A stretch of 64,000 bases of DNA from Moringa oleifera (taxonomy: Eukaryota; Streptophyta; Magnoliopsida; Brassicales; Moringaceae). The notes under the pieces are model-generated. The model saw nothing but the letters and a program-made list of their open reading frames with translations. It did not search any database and was not told the origin of the DNA. The translations under genes and the position numbers were made by a program. This document shows positions 59,122 through 64,000 of this stretch, piece by piece (the first letter of the stretch is position 1; each line of letters opens with the position of its first letter). The DNA lies in the NCBI GenBank assembly GCA_021397835.1, contig JAJFZO010000094.1, positions 447,501-511,500 on the forward strand, written 5' to 3'.

Positions 59122-60141
59122 TGTCACACCGACAGTTGCGGGATCAACGCAACTCTAGTATGATGGCGCTAGATGCATCCACCTAACTAGCCTAACTTTC
59201 TAAGCCCGTGCCAAAACAAGAATAAGAGCCAACAATGCAAAATGCAAAGTAAGAAAACAGTATTACGAGAACTCTTTCTTAACCTTTATTGAAAATAAAG
59301 GAACTCTTTACAAAAGAAGGGTCTCTCTCTAAGAGCACCCAAAGCCTCCAACTACCCGCACACTTGAGTTTGTATTACTCGATGTGTTTACAACTGAACC
59401 TAAGCCCCCTTTTTATACTAGTTGAGGAGTGTCCTACTCAAACACTCTCTCTTAGTTATCCCAAGTTTTTCGGATAGGCCAGCCAATCTTGATCACGAAT
59501 CTTTATCTCACTAAGGCTTATCTTCAAAGTTTGAATAGCATCCTTCTCTCACAAGGACTCTCCTTGATCAAGGATCTTATCTCCTTTGAAGTTTTCTCTA
59601 AGACTTCTTATCCGTTTTCAACCGGTGTAGGTAGGCTTGAGGAGATAGTTTCCATTCAGGACTCTTTTCGAACCTTATCTCTCTTGGCTTTCAGGATAGA
59701 CATCTCTTTCTTATCCTTCTATCGCCTTGATCCTTCACTAGCTAATAGCCATATCCTTTCTTTGTGGAATATCTTCGCTTGCTGGACTTTCCATCCATGC
59801 CAAGCTGGGTTCCCGAATTCTGCCTTGTGTTCCTGTCACTAGACATATTCGCACCACCATGTGCTGGTGCTTGCTTGAGGCGTCTTTGCTGCTTTCCCCT
59901 TAAGCGGGCTTATGGGTCTGTTTATATGCTTCATCCCTCGTTCCACAACATTCTCTACTGACCGTTGAATCTCACCACTGTAAGTATGAAACTCGATTTC
60001 TCACCAAGTCTCTCGCATTCGTTTTCACATCTAACTCATGTGTTTTTACCTTGCTAGCGTGGTCTTCCACACTTCTAGGTTCCGACATGGAGCAAGACTC
60101 ACCATGCCGATGCCTTCGTACTCAGATTCAATGGTCTGACA
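59122..60141 (-). mobile_element. 3' LTR of the long retrotransposon copy
   Basis: 1,020 bp, the shortest LTR. Only about one unit of the minisatellite is present (59530-59580). TATA box AGTATAAAAA on the minus strand (about 59410-59420) and AATAAA nearby at a decayed site (tttattgaaaataaagg). Inner edge TGTCAGACC is intact, followed by the polypurine tract (60142-60155). It shares subfamily markers with the solo LTR at 6390. Confidence 0.9.
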
Positions 60142-60510
60142 AACCACCCCCACCAAAAGAGCCCGACGCCCTCGTCGGCTTAATATTGTGATACGCCCTA
60201 ATCTGGTCCTCGAATTGCCACAATGTGGTACTTTCTCCCAACTCGCATCCACCTCATTGGTGCCTTTCCACTGGACTAGGTAGTATTGTCCTCCGATTCA
60301 TCTTAGTATAGCCCTCTGTTCAATGATCAAGGATTTTCTCTATTTTCTTGTCAAATTGAACTCGAGTTACCGATGGTGCACACTTAGCTTGCTTGCGTCA
60401 TCGGCATCTTCCTGAAACTCTTTAAGGAAGCTCACGTGGAATGTTAGGTGCATCTTTAGATGTTATGGTAGCTTCAACCTGTAAGCTACTGCTTTAACTT
60501 TCTTCTTGAT
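60142..60510 (-). pseudogene. Integrase C-terminus and chromodomain remnant
   Basis: Between the polypurine tract and the GATC (60508-60511) that marks the deletion edge in the short copies. The chromodomain end (DASWEK) is readable in the 60046-60252 frame, which then runs on into LTR sequence. Chromodomains of this family bind modified histones and are thought to steer integration to heterochromatin. Frames are broken. Confidence 0.75.
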
Positions 60511-61400
60511 CTCGAAGGGTCCATCATACCTTAAGATAAGGCCTCGATAAACTCCATTCTTTGCTATTTCCTTCCAAATTTAGGGTCTCAGCTTCAGTAG
60601 CACCTTGTCCCTAACTTAGAACTCAGCATCACGTCTCTTTTCGTCAGCATATTTCTTCATACTCCTCTGTGCCTTAAAAAGTCTATCCCTTGCTTGGTCA
60701 ATCAACTTTGCTTATCCCGAGCATAGCGGTAGGTTGTAAGACAACTTCCTTGGCTCCTCTGCTGGGCTATCTCATGGGGCGTCGTTGGTTGTTGCCTAAA
60801 AGCTACCTCTGCGGGACTTAGACCTGTCGATGACGAGCGATGGATGTTGTAGCAAAACTACACTACATCCAACAATTCAAGCCAATCTCTTTGGCTTGCA
60901 GTCATGTAGCGCCATAAATACTCCTCCAGCAAGCTATTTACCCTCTCCACTTGACCGTCTGTCTATGGATGGTTTGCTGTGGAGAATTTGAGTTCTATTC
61001 CTATCATCTTTAGCAACACTATCCAGAATCTTTCCGTGAATCTGGCATCTCTGTCACTCACAATGTCTTTTAGCACCCAAACAACTTAACAACATGTTTG
61101 AAAAACATCTCAGCGGCCATATCAGCTGGGCACGCTCGAGTAACAGGAACAAAGATAACATACTTTGAGAACTTATCAACAATCACCATTATAGCGGATA
61201 GTTCCTTTATCTTTGGGAAGCCCACAATGAAATCCAACGACATTGACTCCCATGGGTGTTCCGGAATGGGCAAGGATTGGAGTAAACCCACTCCCTCCTT
61301 CTATCTATTTTGTCCTATTGGCACACTAAGCATGTGCGAACATAGGCCTCCATACCTTCCATCAATCTTAGGCCAGTAATAGGCTCTTGTCAGTAGTGCG
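60511..61400 (-). pseudogene. Integrase core remnant
   Basis: The frame 61070-61291 contains the first catalytic Asp region (MSLDFIVGFPK). Further left on the minus strand are the second Asp region (IVSDRDARF, about 61040-61066) and the Glu region (VERVNSLLEEYL, about 60915-60950), so the D,D,E order of retroviral-type integrases is visible. A TAG stop replaces a Gln codon just before GQVERVN (about 60965). This part is absent from all the deleted copies. Confidence 0.85.
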
Positions 61401-62048
61401 AGCATCCTTTCGACGCCCGGGTGACCTGCCTATAGTGGGTCATGGGTTTTCCTCAACAATTGTTTTTGAAGTCCTCCATACTTAAGCATAAACAGTCTGT
61501 CTCCTCGAGCATATAGCAACCCATCCTCGATCCAGTATCTTCGGATCAAGCCTTTGCTCGACCTCCTTCATGAGTCGGGCATATTCGGTATCTTCCCTAG
61601 CTATCGATCTTATTTGCTCGAGTAAGTCACTCTGGACACCCGTCAGAGCAGCCACATAAGTTTGCACTTCTACACGGCTTAGTGCATTAGCAACAATGTT
61701 TTCTTTGCCTGGTTTGTGTTCCCACACAAAATCAAACTCCGTCACAAACTCTTGCCATCTTGCTTGTTTCAAAGACAGCTTTTTCTACGAGCGAAAATAG
61801 GTATTAGCAACATTGTCAGTAATTACCTTAAATTTTGTCCCAAGCAAGTAATGCCGCCATGTCCCTAGGCAATGGACAATAGCCGTCATCTCCTTTTCAT
61901 GAGTCGAATAACGCTGCTCTGCATCCTTGCGTTTTCGACTCTTGAATGCCACGGGATGGCCATTCTACACCAACACACCCTCGATTGCTCGATCAGAAGC
62001 TTCTATGACTACCTCCAATGGCTCTTCAAAGTTTGATAAGGATAGTAT
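61401..62048 (-). pseudogene. RNase H remnant and connection to integrase
   Basis: The frame 61482-61772 begins with the RNase H C-terminal end typical of Ty3/gypsy (KQARWQEFVTEFDF, then HKPGKENIVANALSR), followed by the spacer to the integrase zinc-binding region. The N-terminal half, to about 62048, is out of frame. The usual DALSR has become NALSR, losing a conserved Asp. Confidence 0.82.
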
Positions 62049-63071
62049 TTATTCCAAGGCTACTGCCTGTTTTAATCCTTCAAAAGCCCTATTGCATTCA
62101 TTGGTCCACACCCACGGGCTATCTTTCTTTAGCAAGTCCGTCAAAGGGTTGCTCTTGCTCGAATATCCTTTGATGAACCATTTGTAATAGTTTGCGAGCC
62201 CAAGGAATGATCTCAATTCAGCAACTTTTCGCGGGGCTGGCCACTCCATGTTGGCCTTCACTTTCCTTTCATCCATCCATATCTGTCCGTTCCCGACCCA
62301 ATGTCCCAAGAATGGCACTTCTTGCTTGCAAAACTCGCATTTTTCCTTCTTAATGTATAGCTGGTGCTCTCGCAGCCGCATCAATACTTGCCGCAAATGG
62401 TTTGCATGGTTGTCTAGGGTCTCGCTATAGACCACAATGTCATCCAGGTATACTACAACAAACTTGTCCAAAAACTCAAACAATATGTCATTCATAAGAT
62501 TGCAAAAGGTAGCAAGTGCATTTGTTAACCCAAAGGGCATCACCATGAAATCATAAGAGCCGTACCTTATGACGCATGTGGTTTTTGCTTCATCCTCCTT
62601 AGCTATTCTGACTTGCTAGTATTCCAACCGCAAGTCTAGCTTTGTAAAGTACTTGGCCCTTGATAAATAAGTCAGCAATGTTTGGCACCAGATATTTGTT
62701 CTGCATCGTTACCTTGTTTAATGCTTAGTAATCAACGCACATTCTCAGCGAGCCATCTTGTTTCCGCTGGAATAGCACAGGTGCTCCATAAGGGGCCTTC
62801 GAGGTTGAATGAAACGCGCTTCCAACAGCTCGTCTAGTTGCTTCTGTAGTTCGGCTAGTTCCAACGGGGGCATTCGATATGGTGCTGGAGTAGGAGGTCT
62901 AGCACCCAAAAGTAACTCGATCATATGATCAAGATTCCTCCTCAAAGGCAATGTCTTGGGGAGCTTCGGTGGCATCATGTCGTTGAATTCCCTCAACACT
63001 TCAGCGATCTTGTCGGGCACCTTTACAACCTGATCTGGTTTTGCCTCCAATAGTGCTGCCACCATCGTCAC
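62049..63071 (-). pseudogene. Reverse transcriptase remnant
   Basis: Frame 62049-62546 holds the core: [17 protein letters not shown] (residues 3-19) and the catalytic YLDD (residues 33-36) in YLDDIVVYS, then the thumb region ([17 protein letters not shown]). Frame 62745-63071 carries the linker (VPDKIAEVLREFN) and the RT start ([19 protein letters not shown]). Between them (62547-62744) stops and a frameshift break the palm/finger part. GATC at 62919-62922 is the other edge of the 2.4-kb deletion seen in the short copies. Confidence 0.9.
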
Positions 63072-63080
63072 TTCACCCTT

Positions 63081-63512
63081 TCATAGTCCTGACTTAAATT
63101 TCTTTACAGATTGCAACCCAATCGGTTTCTTGTCTGTCGAAAGCTCTCTTGCTGCTTCAGTTCTGATTAGGCTTGGGGCTCGCTCATCAGCCACGAGTAG
63201 TCCACCTAGGTAGGGCATCACTAATGCCTTGGTTTGTCTGAAGAATTCTAAACCCAAGAGAACATCAAAGTCATCTAACTGAGTTATCATGAAGTTGGAC
63301 GTACCTTTCCATTCGCCTACTTCAAGGGTCGTAATGGCAGCTTGGCATACTACCTTCGACTTAGCATTCATTGCTTTGAACTTGACCAAGGTTGGAGAAA
63401 GCTTAAGCCTGAGCTTTCCCACTTCTCTTTCCGCAATGAAATTGTTGGTAGCTCCCATATCCAACATTGCCATTGCATCCTTCCCGTTTACCTTCATCGG
63501 GACATAGATCAA
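63081..63512 (-). pseudogene. Retroviral-type aspartic protease remnant
   Basis: Open for 143 codons. The active-site motif DTGA reads DMGA (AMLDMGATNNFI, residues 14-25), so a conserved Thr is lost. The downstream ILG-like motif reads LLGLEFF. The point at which the chimaeric stubs leave the element (cattcgcc) lies at about 63317 inside this domain. Confidence 0.87.
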
Positions 63513-64000
63513 CCCTTTCTACAAGTTCTTAGGTATGATTGCATTCAGCAACTGGATTGGATTCACCCGAGTTGTGGCATTGCCTTCCTTTTCCTCGGAG
63601 AAATCCTTTACTGCCATGAGCACCGCTAACTTCTCCTTGCGAGGACAGTCGCGTGATCTATTTGGCCCGTTGCATAAGAAGCAACCCCCTTGGTCCACAT
63701 TCTTTCCCTTTCTTTTCAAAGGGGATGAGCCTCGAGGCTTGCTGGACTCAGTATTCTTCTTTTTCTTGCCCTTGCCATTGGGCTTTTTTCAGCTCTTTTC
63801 CAACATTCCCTCATTTCTCACCTTTCTTTTCTAGAGTACCACCTGTGTACTTGAAATCCACCAAGCTATCTGCCACGAAAACTGCTGACGGCAAGTCTTT
63901 GACAACTTGCGCCTCAATTCTGCTTGAGCCCATGGCTGCAAGCCTGATAGGAAGTTAAACAACCTATCCTCCTCTGACATGTTCTTGATGTCCAGCATCA
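63513..64000 (-). pseudogene. gag: gag C-terminal part, cut by window edge
   Basis: Contains the nucleocapsid zinc knuckle with the His replaced (CFLCNGPNRSRDC, 63519-63719), a Lys-rich tract, and the end of the capsid-like core (complement of gcatcaagaacatgtcagagg at the window end). The gag start, primer site and 5' LTR would lie to the right of the window. Confidence 0.82.

Noticed and set aside
59122..64000. Intact autonomous retrotransposon
   Set aside because: Frameshifts, stops (for example in the integrase) and changed catalytic or binding residues in protease and zinc knuckle show it is a dead copy, although all domains are present in order.
1..64000. Plastid or mitochondrial rDNA transfer
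   Set aside because: ITS1, 5.8S, ITS2 and eukaryotic 18S/26S sequence show nuclear 45S rDNA; no organellar 16S/23S or tRNA was seen.

Overview
This window is nuclear DNA of a flowering plant. It is a decayed, heavily rearranged stretch of 45S ribosomal DNA lying entirely on the minus strand. Plant-type 18S, 5.8S and 26S rRNA sequence, ITS1, ITS2 and long intergenic spacers (IGS) recur along all 64 kb. The angiosperm ITS1 motif (reverse complement of TTCCTTGGCGCATCCCGCGC, 49831-49850) and the 5.8S motifs GAATTGCAGAATCC and TTTGAACGCA are readable. I cannot name the species. I see no cellular protein-coding gene; the only protein-coding remnants belong to one LTR retrotransposon family.

Layout, left to right (each rRNA reads right to left): 18S + LTR + retroelement stub + 26S (1-6006); spacer with no 5.8S, a gutted 18S carrying a solo LTR, and IGS (6007-12450); 26S, ITS1 remnant, 18S + LTR + stub + 26S (12451-21976); ITS2-5.8S-ITS1, uninterrupted 18S, short IGS (21977-26700); deleted 26S, ITS block, 18S fragment, short IGS (26701-31881); deleted 26S, ITS block, 18S carrying a tandem retroelement, and 26S (31882-43097); IGS repeats with no 18S or 5'ETS (43098-46202); 26S, ITS block, nearly full-length uninterrupted 18S (46203-51805); long IGS (51806-56940); truncated 26S fused to an 18S piece that carries a long retroelement copy running off the right edge (56941-64000).

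The retroelement is a Ty3/gypsy chromovirus (gag, protease, RT, RNase H, integrase with C-terminal chromodomain; tRNA-Met-type primer site; TG...CA LTRs) coded on the minus strand. It occupies one nucleotide position in the 18S gene, about 345 nt from the 18S 5' end, with a 5-bp target duplication (GTAGG, decayed to ATAGG in two loci). Five of the seven 18S loci that still contain that position are occupied. Occupants fall into four classes: a long autonomous-type copy (59122-64000); an internally deleted copy lacking RT, RNase H and the integrase core; a solo LTR; and a chimaeric form in which the element's protease region is joined directly to the 26S 3' region. The chimaera occurs three times with the same junction. 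It removes the 18S 5' part, the promoter and the IGS, and so makes an 18S-retroelement-26S unit that has multiplied inside the array.

Every rRNA copy shows many transitions, mostly C-to-T or G-to-A, including in universally conserved positions, plus large deletions. I read all copies as pseudogenes. IGS modules keep a fixed order reading rightward from the 18S 5' end: 5'ETS, a 326-bp repeat, a GC-rich block, a short conserved element resembling a plant Pol I start site, an AT-rich block, 180-bp GC-rich repeats in variable number, a TA or T tract, and the 3' spacer.
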